Shown one piece after another: positions 8,397 to 16,327 of a stretch of DNA of 64,000 bases; within the stretch, counting starts at the first letter, position 1; every line of letters begins with the position of its first letter. The notes beneath the pieces were generated by a model that had not been told where the DNA came from, searched no databases, and was given only the letters and a program-made list of their open reading frames with translations. Source of the stretch: Pseudobacteroides sp. (GTDB lineage Bacteria > Bacillota > Clostridia > Acetivibrionales > DSM-2933); the NCBI RefSeq assembly GCF_036567765.1, contig NZ_DATCTU010000127.1:1-64000 (forward strand), in the 5' to 3' direction. The position numbers were made by a program, and so were the translations under genes.

Positions 8397-9071
8397 ATGC
8401 ATAGCAAGTTATCTAAAATCAATCTAAATAATTATAAACCGCTAAGAGATGTTATTTTTGATTCTTTAAGAGAAGCAATCATAGCTGGTGAATTAAAACC
8501 CGGGGAGCGACTAATGGAGGTTCAGCTGGCTGAAAAGATGGGGGTAAGCAGGACTCCGGTTAGGGAAGCTATAAGAAAGCTTGAGCTTGAGGGTTGGGTT
8601 GTCATGACAGCGAGAAAAGGAGCAAGTGTAGCAAATCTCTCTGTTAAGGACATTATGGATGTTCTGGAGGTAAGAGCTGCATTGGATGGTGAAGCAGCCT
8701 TTTTATCTGCTGTAAGGATAAGGGAAGATGAATTAAAAGAGATAAAAAACATAGAAGCACTGTTTGAGAAAAGTGTGGAAAAGGGTAATTTTCAAGACAT
8801 TGTAAAAAAGGATGTTGAGTTTCACGAAGTTATTTATAAGTCTTCCAGGAACGATAAGCTTATGCAGATAGTAAGCAATTTAAGAGAACAGGTTCACAGG
8901 TTCAGAATAATTTACACAAAAGATTACAGTATTACACAAAACCTTGTAAAAGAGCATATTGAAATATTGGAGGCAATAGCTTCAAGAGACGCAAAAAAAG
9001 CACAAAAAGCTGCATATGCACATATAGAAAATCAAAAAGAAGCAATAGTTAAATCAATTAAAAAAACATGA
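8397..9071 (+). CDS. GntR family transcriptional regulator, FadR/FCD type
   Basis: The 224-aa protein has a winged helix-turn-helix at residues 15-80, with the GntR hallmark GELKPGERLMEVQLAEKMGV and SRTPVREAIRKLELEGWV. An all-helical FCD effector domain follows (DVLEVRAALDGEAA, the metal-binding type FHEVIYKSSRN, and VKEHIEILEAI near the end). Those His and Asp/Glu positions suggest a metal- and carboxylate-binding pocket, but the ligand is unknown. It is tightly coupled to ispE. Whether it regulates isoprenoid genes cannot be told from sequence. Confidence 0.92.
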   Translation: MHSKLSKINLNNYKPLRDVIFDSLREAIIAGELKPGERLMEVQLAEKMGVSRTPVREAIRKLELEGWVVMTARKGASVANLSVKDIMDVLEVRAALDGEAAFLSAVRIREDELKEIKNIEALFEKSVEKGNFQDIVKKDVEFHEVIYKSSRNDKLMQIVSNLREQVHRFRIIYTKDYSITQNLVKEHIEILEAIASRDAKKAQKAAYAHIENQKEAIVKSIKKT

Positions 9072-9133
9072 GGTGATTTCTTATATGTGAAATTAAGCTC
9101 CTTGTGCTATTAATGGCTTGAATAAAGCTTCCT

Positions 9134-9340
9134 CTAGAATACTTCAAATCCCATTTGGTATATATGTTTCTTTATTTCCTGGGGCTTTATTTCATCAGGG
9201 TTGTAATCTATATTAACCATCTGTGATTTTAAATCAGTATTGATATTGGTGACTCCTTTTAAGGACTTTAAATCTTCTGTAATCTTGTCGGTACATGCAC
9301 TGCATGATAATGATGGGATATTAAAGTTTACGGTTTCCAT
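9134..9340 (-). CDS. heavy-metal-associated (HMA/CopZ-like) protein
   Basis: This 68-aa single-domain protein has the ferredoxin-like HMA fold signature: a beta strand, then SLSCSACTDKI with the two metal-binding Cys (C13, C16), then GVTNINTDL and a final strand. Such proteins carry Cu(I) or similar soft metals between transporter and regulator. The usual GMTC motif is replaced by SLSC, so the preferred metal is uncertain. ATG has an AAGGAG site. No copper ATPase or CsoR gene is near it. Confidence 0.88.
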   Translation of the reverse strand: METVNFNIPSLSCSACTDKITEDLKSLKGVTNINTDLKSQMVNIDYNPDEIKPQEIKKHIYQMGFEVF

Positions 9341-9562
9341 GTATTTTCTCCTTTATATCAAAAAATTGTAAAATTATAAATAATACGCATCTTTATTTTA
9401 TCTTTAAAATAAAAAAATATTCAATTCAAGTTTTCCGGATAAGTCATTTTCATCATTAAATAAAACTGCATAGAGGCCGATATTATATGTATTCTATATT
9501 AAAATATTAATATGGGCTTGTCACAATGTGATTATGGATAATATAAAGAGGAGGCCTGGCTT

Positions 9563-10039
9563 ATGAATGTATCGGAGTTGTTTGTGCCCTTTCCAAACAG
9601 TGTAAAAAAAATTATTTATCAGATGAGTGAAGTATCTGTTAATTATGAGGGCAGCTTTTATGTTGAAAATGATGATATTGTTTCCTATGGTGTTTGTTCG
9701 CTGATTTCTTTCTCAGGAATATTAAAGGGAAGGCTTTTAATAGACATGGAGCCGCAGCTAGCCCTTGCTATAGCTCAAAACATCAACGGAACATCCTTTA
9801 CATCTGTAAAGGATGAGATGGTCCTTGCATCAATTTCAGAGTTAAATAATATTATTGCAGGAGATGGAATTACTGAGATAAATAACAGCATGAACCTGAA
9901 GCTAAGGCTTGCACCTCCTATAGTTTTTACAGGAAATAGTCCAATAATATGTATACCTAAGATTTCTTCCCAATCTCTAAACTGTACAACTCAATACGGC
10001 AAGTTGAAGATCAATGTTGCATTTGAAAGGAGTAGATAG
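9563..10039 (+). CDS. CheX-like chemotaxis phosphatase, first of a pair
   Basis: The 158-aa protein resembles the CheC/CheX/FliY phosphatase fold. The active-site signature ExxN is visible in ISELNNIIAGDGITEINN (about residues 92-109). CheX proteins dephosphorylate CheY-P in the cytoplasm. The start has a clear GAGGAGG site. It lies four bases before a second gene of the same family, and both are followed by a dispersed repeat and the AAA+ gene. Overall divergence from well-known CheX leaves the exact response-regulator partner open. Confidence 0.8.
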   Translation: MNVSELFVPFPNSVKKIIYQMSEVSVNYEGSFYVENDDIVSYGVCSLISFSGILKGRLLIDMEPQLALAIAQNINGTSFTSVKDEMVLASISELNNIIAGDGITEINNSMNLKLRLAPPIVFTGNSPIICIPKISSQSLNCTTQYGKLKINVAFERSR

Positions 10040-10043
10040 TGTT

Positions 10044-10505
10044 ATGGACGTTAAATATATTAATCCGTTTTTACAGGCCTTAATTAAAGTACTTGGAGAA
10101 TATGGGGTAGATAACGTAACAAAGAGCGGACTCAAAAAGAAGGAGAAAATGAAGGTTGATATGGATATAACATCGGTAATAGGTTTGATAGGCGGGGCAA
10201 AAGGAAATATAGCATACTCCTTTTCAGAGGAAACAGCTATGAAGATCGCTTCTGCAATGATGATGGGACAACCTGTAGATACAATGGATGTGCTTGCCAG
10301 AAGTGCTATTAGTGAATTAACGAACATGGTAACGGGTACAGCCTGTGGAATTATGTCTGAGAATGGACTATCAATTGACCTGACACCTCCATCTCTCATA
10401 TTTGGTAAAGATATTTACTTCATAATAAGTTCAGTTGAAACAATATGCTTGGAAATGGATACAGGATGTGGGAAAGTTGAGATAAATATAGGCCTGGAGA
10501 TGTGA
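10044..10505 (+). CDS. CheX-like chemotaxis phosphatase, second of a pair
   Basis: This 153-aa CheX-family protein begins MDVKYINPFLQALIKVL, the usual CheX N-terminus. It carries the ExxN active-site helix in AISELTNMVTGTACGIM. The frame is open from TTG 10014, inside the previous gene, but ATG 10044 fits the family start and does not overlap. It is probably co-transcribed with the preceding paralogue, from which it is clearly diverged. It is expected to act on CheY-type response regulators. Confidence 0.85.
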   Translation: MDVKYINPFLQALIKVLGEYGVDNVTKSGLKKKEKMKVDMDITSVIGLIGGAKGNIAYSFSEETAMKIASAMMMGQPVDTMDVLARSAISELTNMVTGTACGIMSENGLSIDLTPPSLIFGKDIYFIISSVETICLEMDTGCGKVEINIGLEM

Positions 10506-10620
10506 CGAACAAAATTGCAAGCGATTTTGTTCGTGTCTAGGAAATTATGGTGTTTGCTACACCACAATTTCTCACGACAACGACCAAGGGTGCAAAATCG
10601 CAAGCTATTTTGTTCGTTGC
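10504..10620 (+). repeat. dispersed intergenic repeat, copy B (longest)
   Basis: The copy contains GAACAAAATTGCAAGCGATT, then GTCTAGGAAATTATGGTG, a six-base spacer and CACCACAATTTCTCACGAC, which is a strong hairpin. ACGACCAAGGGTGCAAAATCG and a closing TTTTGTTCG follow. Inverted GAACAAAAT/ATTTTGTTC ends close the element. It touches the stop of the upstream CheX gene and sits between it and the AAA+ gene. Confidence 0.75.
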
Positions 10621-10685
10621 AGTTGACATTTGAATATGGTAGTATTAATATCAAATAAAAAAACATTATAGGGGCCGATATAATT

Positions 10686-12329
10686 ATGTGGTATAAAGAG
10701 TTTTTGAGCAGATATAAAGCAGGAATTTCTCATGAATTCCTTTTTTATTTCAATGTAAGGGATATAGTTGACAATTTTAGAAATATTGAACGATATATAT
10801 ATGAGGAGTTTTTAAAGCAGAGAAATTTCGGAATTATAGCTTTTTATGATATTTCAAGAGGGCTGACATTCTTTGAGCCTGGAATGGAGAGGGAATTTAA
10901 TAAAATAACTTCAAACGAAGTAGCCGGGCAATATAGGTTGATGCCTTCGAAATTATTTCCATATATAGATAAGGCTCTCAAAAACACAAAAATGGCTATT
11001 TTCATAGACCATGTGGAGAAGATAATACCTTCAGGGGATGTGGGCAGCCTGTCTTTTGAAGAGCGTTCTGCTTTGATATGGATCAGTGGCTGGTCGGTAG
11101 ACTCTAAAATTTCCAGCGTGGGTTCAGGAGTTTTTATGATGGCTGATAATCTTGCTGATGTAAGCAAAGAGATATTCAAGTCTTCATATAGGATTGAGCC
11201 TATAATAGTGGAGCTTCCGGGAGAGCAGGAAAGAAAAGATTATATCGAATACTTACTGAAGGAAGATGTTGTAAAATGTGATGTAACAATAGATGAGTTT
11301 GCTAAGCTGTCTTCTGGCTTAAACAAAAAATCTATAAAGGATATAAAGCTTAAGGCTGAGGCGGAAGATGTTCCTATAAGCTTTGAGTTTATCAAGGAAA
11401 AGAAGCACTCGGTACTCAAAAAGGAATATGGTGATGTATTAGAGTTCATATATCCTGAGATCGGGTTTGAGGATATAGGAGGAATGGAGAAAGCTAAGAA
11501 TTATCTTCTTAAAAATATTATAAACCCTATCAAGAAGGGTGACTTAAGAAGGGTTCCGATGGGAATACTCCTTTGTGGACCTTCAGGTACGGGTAAAACT
11601 CTTCTTGTAAATGCATTGGCAAAGTCAAGCGGATTTAACTGCGTTAAGATTGACATGTCGAGAATTTTAGGCCAATATGTGGGTGAGAGTGAAAAGAATT
11701 TTAAAAAGAGCCTTCTTGGAGCTCAGTCTCAACAGCCGGTTATAGTCTTTGTGGATGAGATTGATACCGCATTTAGAAGAGGCGATAATGAAGAAAATGG
11801 TGTAAGCAGAAATATATTTAGTGAATTTTTACAGTTCACAAGTAATACAAATAATAGAGGGAAAGTTATATTTATTGCCGCAACCAACAGGCCTGACCTA
11901 CTGGATGCTGCTCTTAAAAGGGCTGGAAGGTTTGATAAAAAAATTCCTATTCTGCTTCCGGAAGACGAGGAGAGAGCTGAAATCTTTAAAATAATGATGG
12001 CGAAGTATAAGTTTGAAACAGACATTGAGGATTTTGTACCTTTTGCAAAGAAGGCGGAAAACTATACAGGAGCTGAAATAGAGGCGGTTGTGAGAAAGGC
12101 CTATGAGCTTGCAAATGAGGATGAAAAGGAAAATACCTTGATAACAAGTGACATACTTTTTAATGCTCTCGATAAGTGCAGGCCAAATACACAGCAGGTT
12201 GAATTCATGACACTTTTGGCAATTAAGGAATGTGATGACAAAGACCTGCTAAGCGACAAATACAGGGATATGCTGGACAACAAAGAAGTGCTTGACGAAA
12301 GTATATCATTGGTATCGTCTTATAAATAG
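10686..12329 (+). CDS. two-domain AAA+ ATPase beside PspA
   Basis: The 547-aa protein has an N-terminal half (1-250) that looks like a degenerate ATPase domain, with a strand GIIAFYDISRGL and a Walker-B-like MAIFIDHVEKI near 103-113 but no P-loop. A fully equipped AAA+ domain follows: GPSGTGKT (298-305), pore loop GQYVGES (329-335), VIVFVDEID (352-360), sensor-1 AATNRPD (399-404) and Arg fingers in KRAGRFDKK. The layout resembles Ycf46-like and spastin/Vps4-related AAA proteins. The next gene, 107 bases on, encodes PspA/IM30, so remodelling of PspA polymers is a reasonable inference. The exact subfamily is not settled. Confidence 0.88.
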   Translation: MWYKEFLSRYKAGISHEFLFYFNVRDIVDNFRNIERYIYEEFLKQRNFGIIAFYDISRGLTFFEPGMEREFNKITSNEVAGQYRLMPSKLFPYIDKALKNTKMAIFIDHVEKIIPSGDVGSLSFEERSALIWISGWSVDSKISSVGSGVFMMADNLADVSKEIFKSSYRIEPIIVELPGEQERKDYIEYLLKEDVVKCDVTIDEFAKLSSGLNKKSIKDIKLKAEAEDVPISFEFIKEKKHSVLKKEYGDVLEFIYPEIGFEDIGGMEKAKNYLLKNIINPIKKGDLRRVPMGILLCGPSGTGKTLLVNALAKSSGFNCVKIDMSRILGQYVGESEKNFKKSLLGAQSQQPVIVFVDEIDTAFRRGDNEENGVSRNIFSEFLQFTSNTNNRGKVIFIAATNRPDLLDAALKRAGRFDKKIPILLPEDEERAEIFKIMMAKYKFETDIEDFVPFAKKAENYTGAEIEAVVRKAYELANEDEKENTLITSDILFNALDKCRPNTQQVEFMTLLAIKECDDKDLLSDKYRDMLDNKEVLDESISLVSSYK

Positions 12330-12436
12330 AAGACGTATATGCCCTTATGGAGGTGCATAATTCTAAATAGGGTTTACAACCGCTGTATTTTGTTATAAAT
12401 TAATATTATATAAGAATTTTTAAGGAGGCAATAAAA

Positions 12437-13165
12437 ATGGGATTGTTCAGTAGGCTTGGTGCTATGGTAAGAGGTTTCTTCGGTATGTTCGTAGGAAACA
12501 TGGAAGAGAGAAATCCGGATTTACTGTTTGAAGATATAAAGAATCAGGTTGATAAGGCAAGAAAAGAAGCAGAACAGCAGATAATTGAAATTCAGACAAG
12601 TGCTGAGCTTATAAAGATAGAAATGAAAAATGCCGAAAAAAACCTTAATGCTGTAAGAGCAAGGGTTGAAGCGGCTCAGAGACAGGGAGACAAGGATATA
12701 CTTGTTGAGCTTCTGGTACAGGAAGAAGAGCTTCAGACTACCTATGAGACCCATAAGGCAACTTATGATAATGCAATGGTTGAAGTTGCACGTATCAGAG
12801 AAGACTTTAAGATATTCGAATCTGAAATGTCTGCAAAGCTCAGCGAGCTGAAGACGTTGAAGTCACAGGCAAAGATGGCTTCATTGAGAGAAAATATAAA
12901 TTCTGTTAATGCAAAGTACTCTTCAAGGAATACAAGAGTTGGAAGTATAAACGATAGCATGGAAAGAGCTAGAGAAATAGTTAATAAGAAAACCGCAAGG
13001 GCAAATGCAGTAGAATCTTTGAATGCTGATAATACAGAAATGAAGATAAAGAGATTGGATATGAATTCTGCAAGAGAAAGAGCCAAAGCCAGAGCAGAAG
13101 CTATGCTTTCCGGAGATCAAGGGTTTGAAGTGAAAGAAAAGAATGAAAATAAAACAACCAATTAA
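12437..13165 (+). CDS. pspA: PspA/IM30 (Vipp1) family membrane-stress protein
   Basis: The 242-aa protein begins with an amphipathic helix (MGLFSRLGAMVRGFF). A long heptad-rich coiled coil follows over residues 25-190, with DIKNQVDKARKEAEQQIIE early on, as in PspA/IM30. Family members polymerise on membranes, protect them under stress and belong to the ESCRT-III superfamily. The C-terminal tail is charged and disordered. The start has an ideal AAGGAGG site. An AAA+ ATPase lies upstream and a membrane coiled-coil gene downstream in the same direction, so the three may form one functional unit. Confidence 0.9.
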   Translation: MGLFSRLGAMVRGFFGMFVGNMEERNPDLLFEDIKNQVDKARKEAEQQIIEIQTSAELIKIEMKNAEKNLNAVRARVEAAQRQGDKDILVELLVQEEELQTTYETHKATYDNAMVEVARIREDFKIFESEMSAKLSELKTLKSQAKMASLRENINSVNAKYSSRNTRVGSINDSMERAREIVNKKTARANAVESLNADNTEMKIKRLDMNSARERAKARAEAMLSGDQGFEVKEKNENKTTN

Positions 13166-13261
13166 TGCTTTTTACACCATAATCCAGAATCATTGTAACG
13201 GAATAAGCAAATAATAGATTTGAAGTTTATTTTCCGCGATAGGAGTAAATTCAGAGAGTAT

Positions 13262-14071
13262 ATGAAGCGTAAGTTATTTTTGAAGTCGTTGCTTAATTTT
13301 AGGAACATAAGTATACCTGCGTTGCTAGCAGTCGGTACAATAGTTGGCCAGGAACAATTGGCAGGTATTCTTCCTGCTATTGATGGTATGGTGCTACCTG
13401 CCGGAATAGGGGCCTCTGTGGTCATTTATACTGCATTAGTGCTCCAAAAGCTAAACAGTCAAGCATTCTACGACAAGGTTAGTGCCGAGGAGAAAAGAAA
13501 GCAGCTTAAAGCCCTAAACCAAAAGTGCATCCAATTGGCTTACGAAGCAAAAAGGCATGTTAATTCTGCTTATTATGCCAGGTTAAAAAAGACAATGGAT
13601 CAAAAGAATGATATTCTCAATTCTTATTTGGATGGGGAAAAGGGGTATCTTAAGGGTAAGATTGTTGAGCAGACTTTTAATCTTTTGCTGATATACTTGA
13701 AACTTTTGATAAACTTCTCAAAAAGAAGTAAAGAGGTTTCCAGCATAGACATAACAACAATAGCCAACAGGGTTAATGCCAATAACCGTAAACTCAGCTT
13801 TAATGCCAATACCAATATTGCAGAGGATATAAGACGTGCTATTGAAATGGATGAAAAAATGATTGAAAGAATAAAAAACGAAAGGCTCGAACTTGAAAAA
13901 ATAAGTGCTAAGCTTGACTACATGGAAAGTATGGTAGCTATGTACAGGCAGCAAATAATATCAAGCCTTGAGTCTGAAGAGATGCTGGAAAGAATTGAAA
14001 CTGCCATAAACGAAGCAGATGCTTTGGATACAGTACTTGATGAGAGGCAAAAAAGAAGGTTTAAAGCATAA
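13262..14071 (+). CDS. membrane-hairpin coiled-coil protein of unknown function
   Basis: I do not recognise the family. The product has a basic N-terminus and two hydrophobic segments (about ISIPALLAVGTIVG and VLPAGIGASVVIYTAL), then about 200 residues of strongly helical, charged sequence ending LDTVLDERQKRRFKA. The reading frame opens at TTG 13220 (283 aa); ATG 13262 (269 aa) has GAGAG just upstream and I prefer it, without certainty. It sits 54 to 96 bases after pspA in the same direction, ending in a small terminator at 14107. A membrane anchor or regulator for the PspA/AAA+ pair is plausible but inferred only from position. Confidence 0.75.
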   Translation: MKRKLFLKSLLNFRNISIPALLAVGTIVGQEQLAGILPAIDGMVLPAGIGASVVIYTALVLQKLNSQAFYDKVSAEEKRKQLKALNQKCIQLAYEAKRHVNSAYYARLKKTMDQKNDILNSYLDGEKGYLKGKIVEQTFNLLLIYLKLLINFSKRSKEVSSIDITTIANRVNANNRKLSFNANTNIAEDIRRAIEMDEKMIERIKNERLELEKISAKLDYMESMVAMYRQQIISSLESEEMLERIETAINEADALDTVLDERQKRRFKA

Positions 14072-14106
14072 TTTGAATGGTGATATAATATAAAACAACA
14101 AAAGAC

Positions 14107-14126
14107 AGGGGCCTTAAGGGCCCTTT
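14107..14126 (+). terminator. short terminator after the coiled-coil gene
   Basis: GGGCC and GGCCC around a five-base loop are followed by TTTA. It lies between the convergent genes ending at 14071 and 14131. Confidence 0.5.
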
Positions 14127-14130
14127 ATAT

Positions 14131-14361
14131 TTATGTTATTGTTTTGGCGGCAATATGGAAATTATCAATCTCATTTGATCTTTCGTTAATAACAAGGTCG
14201 TCCTCGCAGGAATCTGCTTGTATTCTATAATGGATGCCATTAAGTATAAATATTTCCTTGCCATCAATAACGTTTTTATCTGCTACTCTAAATAAAATAT
14301 CGCATCCATATGACTTTCGTAGAACTATGTCACCAATTTTTACTCTATTCATAATGATCAC
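14131..14361 (-). pseudogene. YabG N-terminal domain only (fragment or stand-alone)
   Basis: The 76-aa product matches the first part of the sporulation protease YabG: KIGDIVLRKSYGCDILFRV, then GIHYRIQADS and EDDLV, the SH3-like opening of a protein usually near 290 aa. The frame stops shortly afterwards and no remainder of YabG is visible downstream, where a convergent gene begins. In Bacillus yabG sits next to veg; here it is 9 kb away from it. Either a decayed duplicate or a retained single-domain protein is possible; the intact start and frame leave the second open. Confidence 0.7.
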
Positions 14362-14424
14362 TTAATATAAATTAGATTTACAGTATTATAATATGGTTTT
14401 ATTATTTATATTGTGAAAAAATTA

Positions 14425-14454
14425 TTGAAATTATTAAAATTAAAAAGGTATAAT
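14425..14454 (+). promoter_or_regulatory. promoter of fhs
   Basis: TTGAAA (14425-14430) and TATAAT (14449-14454) are separated by 18 bases and lie 32 bases before the chosen start codon. Confidence 0.7.
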
Positions 14455-14486
14455 GAAATAGAATGATGAACGGAGGTAAGGTATAT

Positions 14487-16157
14487 ATGTTGACTGATAT
14501 TCAAATAGCACAGCAATGTTCAATGCTGCCTATTACAAAGATTGCTGAAGAAATAGGGTTAACCGCTGAAGAAATCGAGTTGTATGGCAAATACAAGGCC
14601 AAGCTTACTGAAGATGTATGGAAAAGGCTTAAGAATAAAAAAGACGGAAAACTCGTGCTGGTAACTGCTATAAATCCTACTCCGGCTGGTGAAGGAAAAA
14701 CTACAACGACAGTTGGCCTTGGACAGGCTATGAAAAAAATCGGGAAGAAGGCTATTATTGCACTGAGGGAACCATCCCTTGGACCTGTTATGGGTGTAAA
14801 GGGAGGAGCAGCAGGAGGAGGCTATGCCCAGGTAGTCCCAATGGAAGATATCAACCTTCACTTTACAGGGGACATGCATGCAATTACTGCTGCAAACAAC
14901 CTTTTGTCGGCAGCTATTGACAACCATATACATCAAGGCAATTCTCTCGGCATAGATGTGAGACAAATTGTCTGGAAAAGAGCTCTTGATATGAATGACA
15001 GGGCACTTAGAGATGTAATTGTAGGACTTGGCGGTAAGGTCAACGGTTTTCCAAGGCAGGATGGCTTTGTAATAACTGTTGCATCTGAAATAATGGCAAT
15101 ACTATGCCTTGCATCAGATCTTATGGACCTTAAGGAACGCCTGGGAAGGATTATAATCGGTTATAATTACGGCGGGCAGCCTGTCACAGCAAAAGACCTA
15201 AACGTGGACGGGGCAATGACGCTGCTTTTAAAAGATGCTATTAAACCCAACCTAGTACAGACCCTGGAGAATACTCCCTGTCTAATGCATGGGGGACCAT
15301 TTGCCAATATTGCACATGGATGCAACAGCATAATGGCAACCAAACTGGCCTTGAAGCTAGGAGATTATGTTATTACTGAAGCTGGATTTGGTGCTGATTT
15401 AGGTGCAGAAAAATTCCTTAATATAAAGTGCAGGTATGCAGGGTTAAAACCTGATGCAATTGTATTGGTAGCTACTATAAGGGCTTTGAAGTACAACGGC
15501 GGAGTAAAGAAGGATCAGCTTAAGGAGGAAAACCTGGAGGTACTAAAAAAAGGTTTTGTAAATTTGGAAAAGCATGTTGAGAACCTAAGAAAGTTTGGTG
15601 CCCCTGTTATGGTAGCTATTAACCATTTTGATACTGATTCCGATAGTGAGGTAGAATATGTAAGGAGTCAATGCCTTAAGTTGGGCGTCGAGGTTGCTTT
15701 CTCACAGGTGTTCGCAAAGGGCGGAGAAGGTGGTATGGAACTGGCTAAGAAGCTGGTAAAGTTAATTGAAAGTACGCCATCAGATTTTAAAATGCTCTAT
15801 GATGACAAACTCCCGATAAAGGAAAAGGTTGACATCATAGTAAGGGAGATATACGGAGGAAAGGGTGTTGTTTACACCCAGTCAGCTGAAAAATCAATTA
15901 AAAAGATAGAAGATATGGGGCTTCACAAGCTGCCCATATGCATGGCAAAGACACAGTATTCATTATCGGACAACCCTGTTCTTTTAGGCAGACCTCAGGG
16001 CTTTGACGTAACAGTCAGGGAGGTAAGGATATCTGCAGGTGCCGGGTTTATTGTAGCTATTACAGGGGAAATAATGACTATGCCAGGGCTTCCCAAGACG
16101 CCAGCTGCTGAGAAGATAGATATAGATGAAAGCGGTAAAATAACAGGCTTGTTTTGA
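14487..16157 (+). CDS. fhs: formate-tetrahydrofolate ligase
   Basis: This enzyme makes 10-formyltetrahydrofolate from formate, ATP and THF; in anaerobes it feeds purine synthesis and the methyl branch of one-carbon metabolism. Clear motifs are NPTPAGEGKTTTTVGLGQAM (nucleotide loop), EPSLGPVMGVKGGAAGGGYA, DINLHFTGDMHAIT and DNHIHQGN. The frame is open from 14463, but GGAGGTAA at 14472 points to ATG 14487, giving 556 aa, the family's standard length. It has its own promoter and terminator, so it is monocistronic. Confidence 0.97.
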   Translation: MLTDIQIAQQCSMLPITKIAEEIGLTAEEIELYGKYKAKLTEDVWKRLKNKKDGKLVLVTAINPTPAGEGKTTTTVGLGQAMKKIGKKAIIALREPSLGPVMGVKGGAAGGGYAQVVPMEDINLHFTGDMHAITAANNLLSAAIDNHIHQGNSLGIDVRQIVWKRALDMNDRALRDVIVGLGGKVNGFPRQDGFVITVASEIMAILCLASDLMDLKERLGRIIIGYNYGGQPVTAKDLNVDGAMTLLLKDAIKPNLVQTLENTPCLMHGGPFANIAHGCNSIMATKLALKLGDYVITEAGFGADLGAEKFLNIKCRYAGLKPDAIVLVATIRALKYNGGVKKDQLKEENLEVLKKGFVNLEKHVENLRKFGAPVMVAINHFDTDSDSEVEYVRSQCLKLGVEVAFSQVFAKGGEGGMELAKKLVKLIESTPSDFKMLYDDKLPIKEKVDIIVREIYGGKGVVYTQSAEKSIKKIEDMGLHKLPICMAKTQYSLSDNPVLLGRPQGFDVTVREVRISAGAGFIVAITGEIMTMPGLPKTPAAEKIDIDESGKITGLF

Positions 16158-16167
16158 TAGAATATAA

Positions 16168-16216
16168 AAAAGGTAAGACTCATTTAGAAATTTCTAAAAG
16201 GGGTCTTACCTTATTA
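16168..16216 (+). terminator. terminator after fhs
   Basis: AAGGTAAGAC and GTCTTACCTT form a 10-bp stem with an AT-rich loop, followed by ATTAT; the opposite strand ends in A/T-rich sequence too. Confidence 0.8.
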
Positions 16217-16327
16217 TACGGTAAAGAAACAGTTTGAAGTCTGGCTTCAATATAAGGACATAAAAAAAGACCTGTAATTTACAAGCCTTTTATAAATAAA
16301 GGGTAAGGTATGAGTATATGTAAAGAA

